From: Thalassotalea ponticola
GTDB lineage: Bacteria; Pseudomonadota; Gammaproteobacteria; Enterobacterales; Alteromonadaceae
DNA length: 64,000 nt
NCBI RefSeq assembly: GCF_041379045.1
Contig: NZ_CP166871.1
Location: 3,162,001 to 3,226,000 of the forward strand
Direction of reading: 5' to 3'
This document shows, piece after piece, positions 29,635 to 39,506 of the stretch (position 1 is its first letter; every line of letters starts with the position of its first letter). A program made the translations under genes and the position numbers. The notes under the pieces were generated by a model. It ran no database searches. It had not been told where the DNA came from and saw nothing but the letters and a program-made list of their open reading frames with translations.

Positions 29635-31545
29635 TTAAGACTGAAGTTGCTGAGCCTCAGATGTAAGGTCTATTACCTTTGAATTCAAGCGTATGTAGGT
29701 AAAAAGATCAAAGTTTTCTAATTGAGTCGCACTGGCAATAAGCTTTTCAACCATCGCCAACTCAAACCCTTGGCGACATTTTATCTCTGCTACCGCACCA
29801 AGCCAATGTTCGGTTTTCTCGGCGTTGTGTTGGCGCAAGTGGTTCAATAAGGCGATAAAACTTTCACTAATGTCTTGTTCTCGCATTTGCGCTGGGTACT
29901 GTTTAATCACCACTTTGCCCGCTGAAACGGCTAACTGAATACCAATAAACTCAAACTCTTGTATATGTTGTTCGATAAATTGCCGTTGTTCGCTGTCTAA
30001 TTTTACCGCGACCGGTAACAACAGGCGTTGTGATACTAAGCCCTGGGGATACTGACTGCTCAATTGCCAGTGAAATAGTTGCTGACGCAGTGGCTTAAAA
30101 TTACAGCAATACAAGGTATCGCGACATTCGAGTAATACAACATGGCCATCAATCAAGCGAAACAAGCTGACATCGCTGTCAACGCTGGTGCTAACGTCGA
30201 TATTACTCGTGCGCTCAATCGCACTATCACCGCCAACCCCTTGCGTTAGAGAGTGCGATGGCGATGGTTCACTGTCCGTTGGATTAGCGATATTAACGTC
30301 ATCGCTAATAGACATTAACTTGTTATAGTTATTGACCGCTTGTTCACTGATGCCTTGTTTATAGCCGTAGCCTCGACTGTGAAAATCTCCGCTGGTCTGT
30401 CTTGGCGACGAACTAGATTGACTGCGCAAAGGCTGAATGTACGACTCTCTATTATCAGTAGCAAGTTGATTACCAGCGTCTGTCGATGGCGAGAAATTGG
30501 CTTCTTGAGCAATTAATTCACCCGTTTGGGTGTCGACTAATAGTGCGTCGCTAGCTTGCAAGGTGTGATCTATTGCCGCTACGATAAAATCGTGTACTAA
30601 GCGGGCTTGGTGAAAACGCACCTCGTGTTTTGCGGGGTGAACGTTAACGTCGACATCTTTGTGATTCAACTCCAAATACAAGACAAATGCAGGGTAATGG
30701 TCACCACTTAACAAATGCCCATACGCTTGTCGGATGGCGTGATTGATCAATTTATCGCGCATCATCCGCCCATTGACATAACTGTAGGCGAGATCGTTTT
30801 GATTGCGAGCACTACTGGGCGAGCCGATCCATCCCCATAAACGCATGCCGGCGTGCTGATACTCAATCGCCATGGCGTTATCGATAAACGCTTGCGAGCA
30901 AATAGCGGCAATGCGCTTTTCAATTTGTTTGTCGGTTTTGGCACTGCGATAGGAGCGCACCGTCTTGCCATTGTGATTCACCGTTAGAGTCAACTCCAAC
31001 TTTGATAAGGCAATGCGTTTGATCACCTCATCAATATGGGCAAACTCAGTTTTTTCGGTGCGCAAAAATTTTCGCCGAGCTGGCGTGTTAAAAAATAAAT
31101 CTTCAACATCGATGGTTGTGCCATTGGGGTGAGCCGCTGGTTTTACTTCAACGTCCATATCGCGACCATGCGCACTGGCTTGCCAAGCGGCATCTTGTTG
31201 TACTGGCTTAGACGTCAGGGTGAGACGAGAAACCGAACTAATACTGGCCAAAGCCTCACCGCGAAAACCCAAACTATCGATGGCTTCAAGATCATCTAAC
31301 GAGTGTATTTTACTGGTTGCATGACGGGACAAAGCAAGGGTTAATTCTCCTTTGACAATGCCGTGACCATTATCGGTAATGCGGATGCGCTTGCTACCGC
31401 CTTTTTCGATATCCACGATAATTTTACTGGCGCCGGCATCAATGGCATTTTCCACCAATTCTTTCACCACCGAGGCCGGTCGTTCAACAACCTCACCGGC
31501 GGCTATTTGGTTAGCCAAGCGAGCAGGCAGAATTTGAATCGCCAT
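29635..31545 (-). CDS. mutL: DNA mismatch repair protein MutL
   Basis: A 636-residue MutL. The N-terminal GHKL ATPase shows ENAIDAGA, DNGHGI and LGFRGEAL; a serine-rich linker (about residues 340-440) leads to the C-terminal dimerisation domain. I see no DQHA(X)2E(X)4E endonuclease motif in the C-terminal domain, so it is the MutH/Dam-dependent type, consistent with dam in this window. It overlaps amiB by one base. Confidence 0.96.
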   Translation of the reverse strand: MAIQILPARLANQIAAGEVVERPASVVKELVENAIDAGASKIIVDIEKGGSKRIRITDNGHGIVKGELTLALSRHATSKIHSLDDLEAIDSLGFRGEALASISSVSRLTLTSKPVQQDAAWQASAHGRDMDVEVKPAAHPNGTTIDVEDLFFNTPARRKFLRTEKTEFAHIDEVIKRIALSKLELTLTVNHNGKTVRSYRSAKTDKQIEKRIAAICSQAFIDNAMAIEYQHAGMRLWGWIGSPSSARNQNDLAYSYVNGRMMRDKLINHAIRQAYGHLLSGDHYPAFVLYLELNHKDVDVNVHPAKHEVRFHQARLVHDFIVAAIDHTLQASDALLVDTQTGELIAQEANFSPSTDAGNQLATDNRESYIQPLRSQSSSSPRQTSGDFHSRGYGYKQGISEQAVNNYNKLMSISDDVNIANPTDSEPSPSHSLTQGVGGDSAIERTSNIDVSTSVDSDVSLFRLIDGHVVLLECRDTLYCCNFKPLRQQLFHWQLSSQYPQGLVSQRLLLPVAVKLDSEQRQFIEQHIQEFEFIGIQLAVSAGKVVIKQYPAQMREQDISESFIALLNHLRQHNAEKTEHWLGAVAEIKCRQGFELAMVEKLIASATQLENFDLFTYIRLNSKVIDLTSEAQQLQS

Positions 31546-32852
31546 TAGTTTACTCGAGGAATGGTCAAGGTTTGCCCGACCCTCACCACATCGGTTTTCA
31601 GATTATTGGCCAATTTTAACTGTTGCACCGACACATTGTAGCGCTGAGCGACAACGGATAGCGATTCGCCACGGCTAATCTTATGCTTTGTCGGCCGCAT
31701 ATTGGCAATCAGTGAATCCTGCGGAGGATAGTCATAGAAATGCTTTTTAATGCCATTAAACATCGCTTTAGCAAGTTTTTCTTGATGAGTTCGAGACATT
31801 AAATTTTTAAAGTCATAAGGGTTTGAAATAAAACCTGTTTCAACCAACATTGAGGGAATATCTGACGATTTTAACACCGCAAGACTGGCATTTTGCGGTT
31901 GCGTCTTGTGCATTCGGGTAACTTTTTGCAGCTCTGCGATAACGTTACGAGCAATGCGATCGCTAATTTCCAGTGATTTATCTTTGGTTAAGTCGGCAAT
32001 AAAGACCGCTAAATTATCGTCATTGGTGCGCTTGATAAGCTCTCCACCACCACCGAGCAATTCAGAGTTTTTCTCGCGATTTTTCAGCCATTTGGATAAT
32101 TCAGATTCGGCTCGTCTGTCGTTGGCAATCCACACTGACGCGCCTCGCGGCCGCGGCGAGTGAAACGCATCGGCGTGAATAGACACCAAAAAGTCGACTT
32201 GTTTTTTGCGCGCCAAACGGGTTCGTTGATTGAGGTTGACATAGTAGTCACCGGTGCGAATCATTTCCGCTTTCATGCCTGGCTCTGCGTTGATAATACG
32301 CTGCAAGCGCTTGGCGATCGACAGCGTTATCTTTTTTTCGTGGGTGCCACTTTTCGATATTGATCCAGGGTCTTCACCGCCGTGGCCCGCATCGATACCG
32401 ATGACAATGTCCCTATTTTTAAGACGTGGTTTGCGCGTTACTAACGGCGTTTTTTGGCGGTCGTGCAAATCAACAACAAGGCGATTGCCGTATGGCCCCG
32501 TCGGTGGTAGCGCGAAAACTTTTTCATCATATTGATTGCTCAAATCAAGTACGATGCGCACCGCGCGCTTGCCTTTACTCAGGCTGGTGCGAATGCGTTT
32601 AATGCGATCGCCGTCTTTGGGCAACTGTGTTAATTCAGCAATGTTATCGGTGTTTTTAAAGTCGATGACTAAACGGTCGGGTTGCTTTAAAAAGAAGTAC
32701 GAATAATCTGGCTGATCACTCAAGTCAAACACAACACGCGTGTTGTCTGGAGAAGGCCAAATACGCACGCCTTCAATCATGTTTTGCGCCAAACCTGTTA
32801 AGCTGTACAAGGAAAGCAATAACAGCAGTACTGTCCTAAAAGCCGTTTTCAT
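31545..32852 (-). CDS. amiB: N-acetylmuramoyl-L-alanine amidase, AmiB type
   Basis: A 435-residue exported amidase that splits septal peptidoglycan. Signal peptide (residues 1-22), AMIN targeting domain (about 25-120), Amidase_3 zinc domain (IGIDAGHGGEDPG; SIHADAF; VETGFISN), and a C-terminal LysM domain (HKISRGESLSVVAQRYNVS). It is followed by mutL with a one-base overlap. Confidence 0.96.
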   Translation of the reverse strand: MKTAFRTVLLLLLSLYSLTGLAQNMIEGVRIWPSPDNTRVVFDLSDQPDYSYFFLKQPDRLVIDFKNTDNIAELTQLPKDGDRIKRIRTSLSKGKRAVRIVLDLSNQYDEKVFALPPTGPYGNRLVVDLHDRQKTPLVTRKPRLKNRDIVIGIDAGHGGEDPGSISKSGTHEKKITLSIAKRLQRIINAEPGMKAEMIRTGDYYVNLNQRTRLARKKQVDFLVSIHADAFHSPRPRGASVWIANDRRAESELSKWLKNREKNSELLGGGGELIKRTNDDNLAVFIADLTKDKSLEISDRIARNVIAELQKVTRMHKTQPQNASLAVLKSSDIPSMLVETGFISNPYDFKNLMSRTHQEKLAKAMFNGIKKHFYDYPPQDSLIANMRPTKHKISRGESLSVVAQRYNVSVQQLKLANNLKTDVVRVGQTLTIPRVN

Positions 32853-32890
32853 TACTCGTAACCCTACGTTATTATTATTAATTGTCAGTA

Positions 32891-33364
32891 TTACATTAAT
32901 GCTTGAATAATGCGCTCACCCGATTCAGAGTTGGCGCGCAATTCAACGTTCCGTTGGTGACCATTGTATACCAAGTCTATAATAAGATCCTCTGTGGGCA
33001 AAAGACCAGTACCTTTTTCGGACCATTCGACAAAACAACAAGATTTTTGTAAAAAATAATCTCGAATCCCCATGTATTCCAACTCTTCAGGATCAGCTAA
33101 GCGATATAAATCAAAGTGATAAATATGCCATGGAGGTAACTCGTATGGTTCTACTAGAGTATATGTTGGGCTTTTCACATTGCCCTTATGCCCCATGCCT
33201 TGCACAAAGCCACGCGTTAATGTGGTTTTTCCTGCACCCAAATCACCGTGTAAAAAAACCACTAAATTAGCGAGGTCAAGTTGTTTTACTGCGTCAGCTA
33301 AAGCAGCGCCAAAAGCAACTGTTTGCTGCTCATCACGCAATGCCTTGCTAAGAGTCAGAGCCAT
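32891..33364 (-). CDS. tsaE: tRNA t6A synthesis ATPase TsaE
   Basis: A 157-residue ATPase needed with TsaB, TsaC and TsaD for N6-threonylcarbamoyl-A37 of tRNA. Walker A is GDLGAGKTTLTRGF, and SPTYTLVEPY and HFDLYRLADPEELE follow. It lies between nnr and amiB as in E. coli. Confidence 0.96.
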   Translation of the reverse strand: MALTLSKALRDEQQTVAFGAALADAVKQLDLANLVVFLHGDLGAGKTTLTRGFVQGMGHKGNVKSPTYTLVEPYELPPWHIYHFDLYRLADPEELEYMGIRDYFLQKSCCFVEWSEKGTGLLPTEDLIIDLVYNGHQRNVELRANSESGERIIQALM

Positions 33365-33388
33365 AATTTAATAAACCTTGAAGCAATA

Positions 33389-34879
33389 TTAGTATTGATT
33401 GACGAGTTGCCTAATGTACACCATTAAGTCGGATGGTAACATACCTTTTACCCCATCGACAGCCGCCATATCCGCAGCCCGACCGTGTAGATAAACGGCA
33501 CAGCACACCGCATCAAATAAAGATGTTGATTGTAAACTTAAAGCACTGATGATGCCAGCTAATACATCGCCCATCCCTGCAACCGCCATGCCGGGGTTAC
33601 CACTGGTATTAATGGCCACTTGTTGACCGTCGGTGATCACCGACCCCGCCCCTTTCAGAACGCAAATAGCATTGTACTTAACCGCTATCGCCTTAGCTGA
33701 GGCAACGCGATCCGCTTGTACATCACCAACATCACAAGAGAGTAACGTCGCGGCCTCTTTAGGGTGTGGTGTCAATACCCAATTGTCACGTGATATGGGC
33801 TTATTGGCCAATAAGCTCAGTGCGTCGGCATCAACCACAACAGGGGTATCAAACGCCAGTAAATTCATCCGTGCATTGGCATAAACATCGCGACCAAGGC
33901 CGGGTCCAAGACAAATGCTATTCACCTTTGCCAGTAGCTTGCGAGTCGCTTCATCATTATGGGTGACGTCAACTAAGATCGCCTCGGCAATTGATGATGC
34001 AACAACGCTACTCACACTGGGGTGACAATCTATCATAACCAAGCCAGCACCGCTGCGGTAAGCGGCTGTTGCTGCCAAACGCACAGCACCTGACATGCCC
34101 TTATTGCCGCCGACCACCAACACGGTGCCGGAGTCGCCCTTGTGTGATGCCAATGCTCGGCTAACCAGCGCCGTATTACCGGCACCAATCACCTTAACAT
34201 CTGGCGGAACCAGTAAACCAAAGGCGCGTTCCATTCTCAATCCAGCGAAGTACATGTCGCCACAGTAGTTTTTACTTTGTCCGGTGAGCAAGCCCTGCTT
34301 TAAGGCGATAAAGGTAACCGTAGCCGAGGCCCGAACGCAAATGCCCATCACTTGACCGCTATCGGCATTGAGGCCGGAAGGAATATCCAAACTTAAAATA
34401 GGGATTGGCAATTGATTAACCAACTTAATTAGGTATTGATAGTGTTCTCGCACCGTACCGGTAATCCCGGTACCCAGTAAAGCATCGATCACCACATCCA
34501 CCCGTTGAAAATCAACGTCGCAAATTTTGCTCAACATCCCCCCAGCCGCTAAGAAGTGCTGACACGCTCGGGCAGCATCGCCACAATAGTCGTTGATAGC
34601 GCACACGCTGTGCACATAGACCGCCATGCCCTGTTTTAGTGCCTGAGTAGCCAGAACAAAACCATCTCCGGCGTTGTTACCGCTGCCGCAAACCACCAAT
34701 ACGGTTGAGGCATCAGACCAAAGGTGACGCATTAAATTAAAGCTTGATTGACCTGCCGCTTGCATTAACGCGTACATGCTGACGCCTTGCTGCTTAGCAA
34801 CAACCGGCTCATTTTTCCGAACCGTATCGGCGCGATACGCAAACTCTGGTATACTGGAGTCCAACTTTACTGGCAACAT
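33389..34879 (-). CDS. nnr: Bifunctional NAD(P)HX epimerase / dehydratase
   Basis: A 496-residue metabolite-repair enzyme. The N-terminal YjeF-type epimerase domain has GSGNNAGDGFVLA, and the C-terminal ribokinase-like dehydratase has GNKGMSGAVRLAA, VLTPHPKEAATLL and NPGMAVAGMGDVLAG. It restores hydrated NAD(P)H. I chose ATG 34879 over an in-frame TTG five codons upstream. Only 19 bp separate it from divergent queG, so the promoters must overlap coding sequence. Confidence 0.95.
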   Translation of the reverse strand: MLPVKLDSSIPEFAYRADTVRKNEPVVAKQQGVSMYALMQAAGQSSFNLMRHLWSDASTVLVVCGSGNNAGDGFVLATQALKQGMAVYVHSVCAINDYCGDAARACQHFLAAGGMLSKICDVDFQRVDVVIDALLGTGITGTVREHYQYLIKLVNQLPIPILSLDIPSGLNADSGQVMGICVRASATVTFIALKQGLLTGQSKNYCGDMYFAGLRMERAFGLLVPPDVKVIGAGNTALVSRALASHKGDSGTVLVVGGNKGMSGAVRLAATAAYRSGAGLVMIDCHPSVSSVVASSIAEAILVDVTHNDEATRKLLAKVNSICLGPGLGRDVYANARMNLLAFDTPVVVDADALSLLANKPISRDNWVLTPHPKEAATLLSCDVGDVQADRVASAKAIAVKYNAICVLKGAGSVITDGQQVAINTSGNPGMAVAGMGDVLAGIISALSLQSTSLFDAVCCAVYLHGRAADMAAVDGVKGMLPSDLMVYIRQLVNQY

Positions 34880-34898
34880 TGCAACGCATAACACCTTA

Positions 34899-36041
34899 AT
34901 GAGTGATTTAGTATCTATTAACTATCAAGTACTTGCCGAAAAAATCAAGACGTGGGGTAAAGAACTTGGTTTTAGCCAAATTGGCATTTGCGATATCGAC
35001 TTAAGCAATCACCAAGAGGCCCTTGATACATGGTTAGCCAAAGGGTATCACGGCGATATGGACTACATGGAACGCAACACACAATTGCGTACGCATCCCG
35101 AACAGCTACTCCCCGGCACCATGAGAGTTATTTCTGCGCGCATGGACTATTTAATACCGGATGCCAAATTTGCCAGTACCTTAGACGATACCAATAAAGC
35201 CTATATTTCCCGTTATGCACTTGGTCGTGATTACCATAAGCTGATGCGAAATAGGCTAAAAAAGCTCGGCGAAAAAATCAGCAAACATTGCCAGTCGCTC
35301 AATTACCGCCCGTTCGTTGATTCGGCTCCTGTGTTGGAACGACCACTGGCAGAAAAAGCCGGCCTAGGCTGGGTTGGCAAGCACTCACTACTAATAAACA
35401 ACGAGGCCGGTTCGTGGTTTTTCTTAGGCGAGCTATTAGTCGACATTCCTCTCCCCGTTGATCAGCCAAGCACGAATCAGTGTGGTAGTTGTGTTGCGTG
35501 CATTAAAATATGTCCAACACAGGCCATTGTTGAGCCTTACGTTGTTGATGCGCGTCGTTGTATATCCTATCTCACTATAGAACACCGCGGGATCATTCCC
35601 ACTGAGTTTCGCTCGCTACTGGGCAACCGCATATATGGTTGCGATGACTGTCAGCTGGTGTGCCCGTGGAATAAATTTGGTCAAATAACACAAACCGATG
35701 ACTTCAAACCGCGCAACAATTTCGATACGGTTGAGTTGCTCGATTTGTTTGCGTGGAGCGAACAGCAGTTTCTCGATAACACGCAAGGTTCGCCAATACG
35801 CCGAATTGGCTTCGAATGTTGGCAACGCAATATTGCCATCGCCTTGGGCAACGCCGCCTACAGCGATCAGATCATCGACCAATTAAGCCAAGTAAGAGCA
35901 CACTGCAGCCCCATGGTCGGTGAACATATCGACTGGGCCATTGACCAGCAATTAACCAAAAAACGACAACTGAACCAACACTCTCGCTTGACCGCACGAC
36001 TGATTCGCACTGTCGAAAAAGGTCTGCCAAGAGACGCCTAA
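34899..36041 (+). CDS. queG: Epoxyqueuosine reductase QueG
   Basis: A 380-residue cobalamin- and 4Fe-4S-dependent enzyme for the last step of queuosine synthesis in tRNA. Two ferredoxin-type motifs are visible, CGSCVACIKICP and CDDCQLVCPW, with the DUF1730 N-terminus before them and a HEAT-like tail. ATG 34899 is chosen; the frame extends 41 codons further upstream but inside nnr. Confidence 0.95.
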   Translation: MSDLVSINYQVLAEKIKTWGKELGFSQIGICDIDLSNHQEALDTWLAKGYHGDMDYMERNTQLRTHPEQLLPGTMRVISARMDYLIPDAKFASTLDDTNKAYISRYALGRDYHKLMRNRLKKLGEKISKHCQSLNYRPFVDSAPVLERPLAEKAGLGWVGKHSLLINNEAGSWFFLGELLVDIPLPVDQPSTNQCGSCVACIKICPTQAIVEPYVVDARRCISYLTIEHRGIIPTEFRSLLGNRIYGCDDCQLVCPWNKFGQITQTDDFKPRNNFDTVELLDLFAWSEQQFLDNTQGSPIRRIGFECWQRNIAIALGNAAYSDQIIDQLSQVRAHCSPMVGEHIDWAIDQQLTKKRQLNQHSRLTARLIRTVEKGLPRDA

Positions 36042-36118
36042 CAAGGCGTTTTAGCAACAGCCCTTTACCATCGCTAAGGCGTTGATCAGATTAAAATTAA
36101 ATTGACCATTAATAAATC

Positions 36119-36145
36119 ACAAGTGTTTACTTTTTAAACGCTTGT
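36119..36145. terminator. Hairpin downstream of queG
   Basis: An 11-bp stem (ACAAGTGTTTA with TAAACGCTTGT, one G-U) around a CTTTT-type loop, 78 bases past queG. No clear T run follows on either strand, so terminator function is uncertain. Confidence 0.4.
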
Positions 36146-36202
36146 GTGTTCAAATGCAGGAAGGGAATAACACATAAGCGAACCTCGAAAAGGACTGTTA
36201 CC

Positions 36203-38215
36203 ATGCGAACACCGATACTTTTGCTACTGTATACAATCGCTGTATCCTGCTCACTTATCAACATTAGCCAAGCATTAGCCGATGAAAAGCCGGTGGTAAA
36301 ACAGCCTGCCAAGTGGGTAAAAATAGCAGATGTCAGCGTTGCCAATAGCGTTGACCTCTACCAGCCGGTGAGCTATTTGTTACTCGATCGTCAGGTTAAT
36401 AATACGCTGGCCAACAAGCAAAAATACTATCGCTATACGTATCGCTTAAACAACACGTCCAGCGTTGTGGATAATGCCAACATTCGCATCAGCTTCTCGC
36501 CTGACTACGAGTCATTAATACTGCACCAAATTAATATTATTCGCGATGGTAAAGTACTGTCCCGACTCGATATCAACAAAGTCAAAATAGTCAGCGATGA
36601 GAACCAGCAAGCGAGTAATATCCTCAACGGTCAGGTCGCGGCATTACAACTAATTGAAGATGCACGGGTTGGCGACATTATCGATTACAGCTACACGATT
36701 GAAGGCTCTAATCCAGTATTTGCCAACAATTTTTCGTATATCGCACCACTTGGTTGGTCAATTAGTATTGCCGACGTGCATTATCGATTTGTTGTTGACG
36801 CCAATATGCCATTGCAAAAAAAGGTATCCGGTTTAAATGTGTCACTGGATGAACAACGCATTGGCGATCAAAGAATCCTCAGCCTCTCGCTAACAAATAC
36901 CACAAAGCGAGTGCTTGATGAATACGCACCGACGTGGCACAACCCTTATCCTTATCTGCAGCTAACAAGCTACCAATCATGGCAAGACGTTGCCCGTTGG
37001 GCGAGCGCACTGTTTAATGTTGACAGCCAGCACACTGAATCGCTAGCCGAGTTTATCGCATCAATACAAACCATGGAGCAATCAAAAGCAATAGAGGAAG
37101 CCATTCGATTTGTGCAAGATGATGTACGTTATTTTGGTATTGAAATAGCCGAAAACTCGCATCGACCACACCCGCCGAGCGAGGTTTTTGCCAAGCGCTT
37201 TGGCGATTGTAAGGACAAAACGGTGTTATTGGTTACTCTACTCAATGCCATCGGTGTCGATGCGTCGGCGGCTTTGGTATCCAGTGAGATGCAAAACAGT
37301 ATCAATGATTACTTGCCAACACATGCGTTATTTGATCACGTCATAGTCAAAGCAACCGCAGATGACAAGACCTATTGGATCGACCCTACCATTGCATATC
37401 AAGGGCTTGGCGCGGACACTTTGTATCAGCCAAATTACGGCAGCGCGTTAATTGTCGAACCGCAGTCGACGGCACTGGTCGTTGCTCAGCCTGATGTCGA
37501 GCAAACGTCGGCCGTTCACATTGAAGAGCAACTTACCGCGGCCGATTACTTTTCCCCGGTCAAATGGCAGATCAGCACCACTTACAAGCACCGAGAAGCA
37601 GAGGCCATGCGTTATCAAATTGCCGCGGTAGGGCTCGAGCAAATGGCGCGACAATACCTCAACTATTACGCAAAAAAATACCCGCTTATTACACCAATGG
37701 GCGATCTTGTCATTGATGACGATCGCCACAGTAATCAAATAACTTTAACCGAATACTATTTAGTGCCGCAGTATTGGCAACACGAGCAACAGGACGCAGG
37801 CTTTACCCTAATGGCAGATCACCTCGTTGCCTACGTGAAAAAGCCGACGACAATAAAGCGTCGCGATCCCTATTGGTTACACTGGCCTTTGGTAATCGAC
37901 CACAGTGTAAGTATTCAATTTCCTGAATACGTTCGCTTTGACTCATTACAAGATTTCGCCTTGAACAATGACTATTTTCAATTCAATGCCACGTTAAGCC
38001 AAGACAAACGCACGCTAACCTATCGCACTCATTACCAAAACAAACAAAACGTAGTTGCCGCTGCAGATACCGGCCGCTTTGTGCAAGATCTCGATAAGTT
38101 AAACAACTACCTCGGCTATCAGCGCAGTGTGCTAAAAGTAACCGAAGATCCAGGGGTTAATGAAATGCAAACATTGCTCAAGCTACTCAATAAACGCTCA
38201 CTTGCCAACGACTAA
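36203..38215 (+). CDS. DUF3857 / transglutaminase-like exported protein
   Basis: A 670-residue exported protein with a signal peptide (about residues 1-25, LLLLYTIAVSCSLINISQALA). A DUF3857 beta-rich domain (about 40-230) is followed by a transglutaminase-like core with catalytic-type Cys336 in FGDCKDKTVLL, a histidine in FDHVIVKA and aspartate in YWIDPT, then a C-terminal beta-rich region. Relatives are common in Bacteroidetes and gammaproteobacteria without a settled role. ATG 36203 follows AAAAGGA. The next gene begins 12 bases after its stop, so the two are co-transcribed. Confidence 0.88.
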   Translation: MRTPILLLLYTIAVSCSLINISQALADEKPVVKQPAKWVKIADVSVANSVDLYQPVSYLLLDRQVNNTLANKQKYYRYTYRLNNTSSVVDNANIRISFSPDYESLILHQINIIRDGKVLSRLDINKVKIVSDENQQASNILNGQVAALQLIEDARVGDIIDYSYTIEGSNPVFANNFSYIAPLGWSISIADVHYRFVVDANMPLQKKVSGLNVSLDEQRIGDQRILSLSLTNTTKRVLDEYAPTWHNPYPYLQLTSYQSWQDVARWASALFNVDSQHTESLAEFIASIQTMEQSKAIEEAIRFVQDDVRYFGIEIAENSHRPHPPSEVFAKRFGDCKDKTVLLVTLLNAIGVDASAALVSSEMQNSINDYLPTHALFDHVIVKATADDKTYWIDPTIAYQGLGADTLYQPNYGSALIVEPQSTALVVAQPDVEQTSAVHIEEQLTAADYFSPVKWQISTTYKHREAEAMRYQIAAVGLEQMARQYLNYYAKKYPLITPMGDLVIDDDRHSNQITLTEYYLVPQYWQHEQQDAGFTLMADHLVAYVKKPTTIKRRDPYWLHWPLVIDHSVSIQFPEYVRFDSLQDFALNNDYFQFNATLSQDKRTLTYRTHYQNKQNVVAAADTGRFVQDLDKLNNYLGYQRSVLKVTEDPGVNEMQTLLKLLNKRSLAND

Positions 38216-38227
38216 AGGGACCTGAAC

Positions 38228-39331
38228 ATGACCAAAAAGTTACTGTTAATAACATGGATGGCATTGGCGTTAGCTGCCTGTAAATCAACCGAACAACCGA
38301 TCGCGAGCGCAAGTTCAAATAAGATAACCCCGTTGCAGTTTAATCTATATCTCGAGGCGTTATTACAACAGCACGACATCAACGCATTAATGTCACTGTA
38401 CTCTATCGATAAAGCCATCACCCAGCGACAAATAAGCCGAATACAGAAAACCTATGGCCAACAGTGGGCGGCGAGTTACAGCGAAACCCTGTTTAATGCT
38501 TTTGCCGACCAAAACATTCAGTGGGTCTATCAATCAAGCCGACCAGGCGGTACCAATACTGTCAAAACCTTATTTCGCGGTAATAGCGACGACGGTTTTT
38601 ACTTTGTGGAAATTGAGATTGACCAGCGCACGTATCGAATTGTTGATACCCATGACTTAGCTTTTAAATACAGCACCACAACCTTTTTACACCAAATAGC
38701 CGATATCGCTTTTTGTGATGTCGATAGACGCCTCATTTGTACGGTAAAAGACGCCTATACAGGTATCTTGATGGCAGCAAATGAAAAGAACAGCCAAGCT
38801 GTAATAAAACACTATCGCATGCTAACCGAGCAGCAACGGGCATTAGATCTAGTGCGAGACTTAAACAGTCGCCTCGTGTCATTGCACAGTGATTGGTTAC
38901 CGACAGAATTTGTCTCAGAAGTTGCCACTGACTTAAGTCAGTACGACAGCTGTTCATACAACCTTGAAAGCATCCTACTTGCGCAAAAATCATTCGAAAA
39001 AGCACTGTTTTGTATTGATAGCGCGCCAACACAGGTGCGCCATAATGCGGTGATGTTCTTGGAGAAAGCCTCGATATATCAAGAAATGCAACGCTATCAA
39101 ACATCGATAGACATGGCTCATCAAGCTATATCCAACGAGCCAACATTACCGCATAGCTACATCATTTTGTTAATGTCAGCTGCTGCTGAGCAAGACTTTG
39201 AACTCGCCGTTGCGACTCTTAACGTACTAAGCGAGCGTTTTTCAATTGAGTTTGACGAGCCAACCTTAATCGAAATGTTTGGTAATGACGACCTAATCAA
39301 TAGCGATATATATCAAAGTCAGCAAAGTTAA
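38228..39331 (+). CDS. Putative lipoprotein of unknown function
   Basis: A 367-residue protein with a lipoprotein signal (MTKKLLLITWMALALAAC; lipid-bearing Cys in LAAC). The C-terminal third (EKASIYQEMQRYQTSIDMAHQAISNEPTLPHSY) looks like a TPR-type helix pair. I do not recognise the rest. It forms a two-gene unit with the DUF3857 protein and is the last gene before the cassette array. Confidence 0.82.
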   Translation: MTKKLLLITWMALALAACKSTEQPIASASSNKITPLQFNLYLEALLQQHDINALMSLYSIDKAITQRQISRIQKTYGQQWAASYSETLFNAFADQNIQWVYQSSRPGGTNTVKTLFRGNSDDGFYFVEIEIDQRTYRIVDTHDLAFKYSTTTFLHQIADIAFCDVDRRLICTVKDAYTGILMAANEKNSQAVIKHYRMLTEQQRALDLVRDLNSRLVSLHSDWLPTEFVSEVATDLSQYDSCSYNLESILLAQKSFEKALFCIDSAPTQVRHNAVMFLEKASIYQEMQRYQTSIDMAHQAISNEPTLPHSYIILLMSAAAEQDFELAVATLNVLSERFSIEFDEPTLIEMFGNDDLINSDIYQSQQS

Positions 39332-39368
39332 AGCGCTGGCAGGAAAAGTCATTCACAAATAACAGCAC

Positions 39369-39396
39369 TGTCATTGCGGCAAACGCCGCAATGACA
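39369..39396. terminator. Perfect 12-bp palindromic hairpin
   Basis: TGTCATTGCGGC, AAAC loop, GCCGCAATGACA: a perfect hairpin 37 bases past the lipoprotein stop. No T run follows, so it may be a terminator, a transcript-stabilising hairpin or a REP-like repeat unit. It marks the right side of the chromosomal segment just before the cassette array. The remaining 39397-39503 bases hold no gene that I can see. Confidence 0.5.
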
Positions 39397-39499
39397 TTCG
39401 TTTCGAGGTGACTCTGTAAGGGTCGAATTGTGTCAAGTATCGTCTTTCAACCCTGATCAGTCATACTATTAACTTTTCAGGTATGTGTTTATTGAGCAG

Positions 39500-39506
39500 C
39501 TTGTTA
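39500..39506 (-). repeat. Terminal attC half-site
   Basis: On the minus strand ACCTAACAAGC overlaps the last cassette's stop codon, exactly where the RYYYAAC end of an attC should be. The rest of the attC (palindrome and GTTRRRY end) is not recognisable beyond it. It looks like a truncated attC where the array was joined to the chromosome. Coordinates are approximate by a few bases. Confidence 0.55.

Noticed and set aside
36042..39503. tRNA-Gly genes expected between orn and queG by analogy with E. coli
   Set aside because: I see no cloverleaf or CCA-ending sequence here or in 46.8-47.05 or 48.7-48.9 kb.
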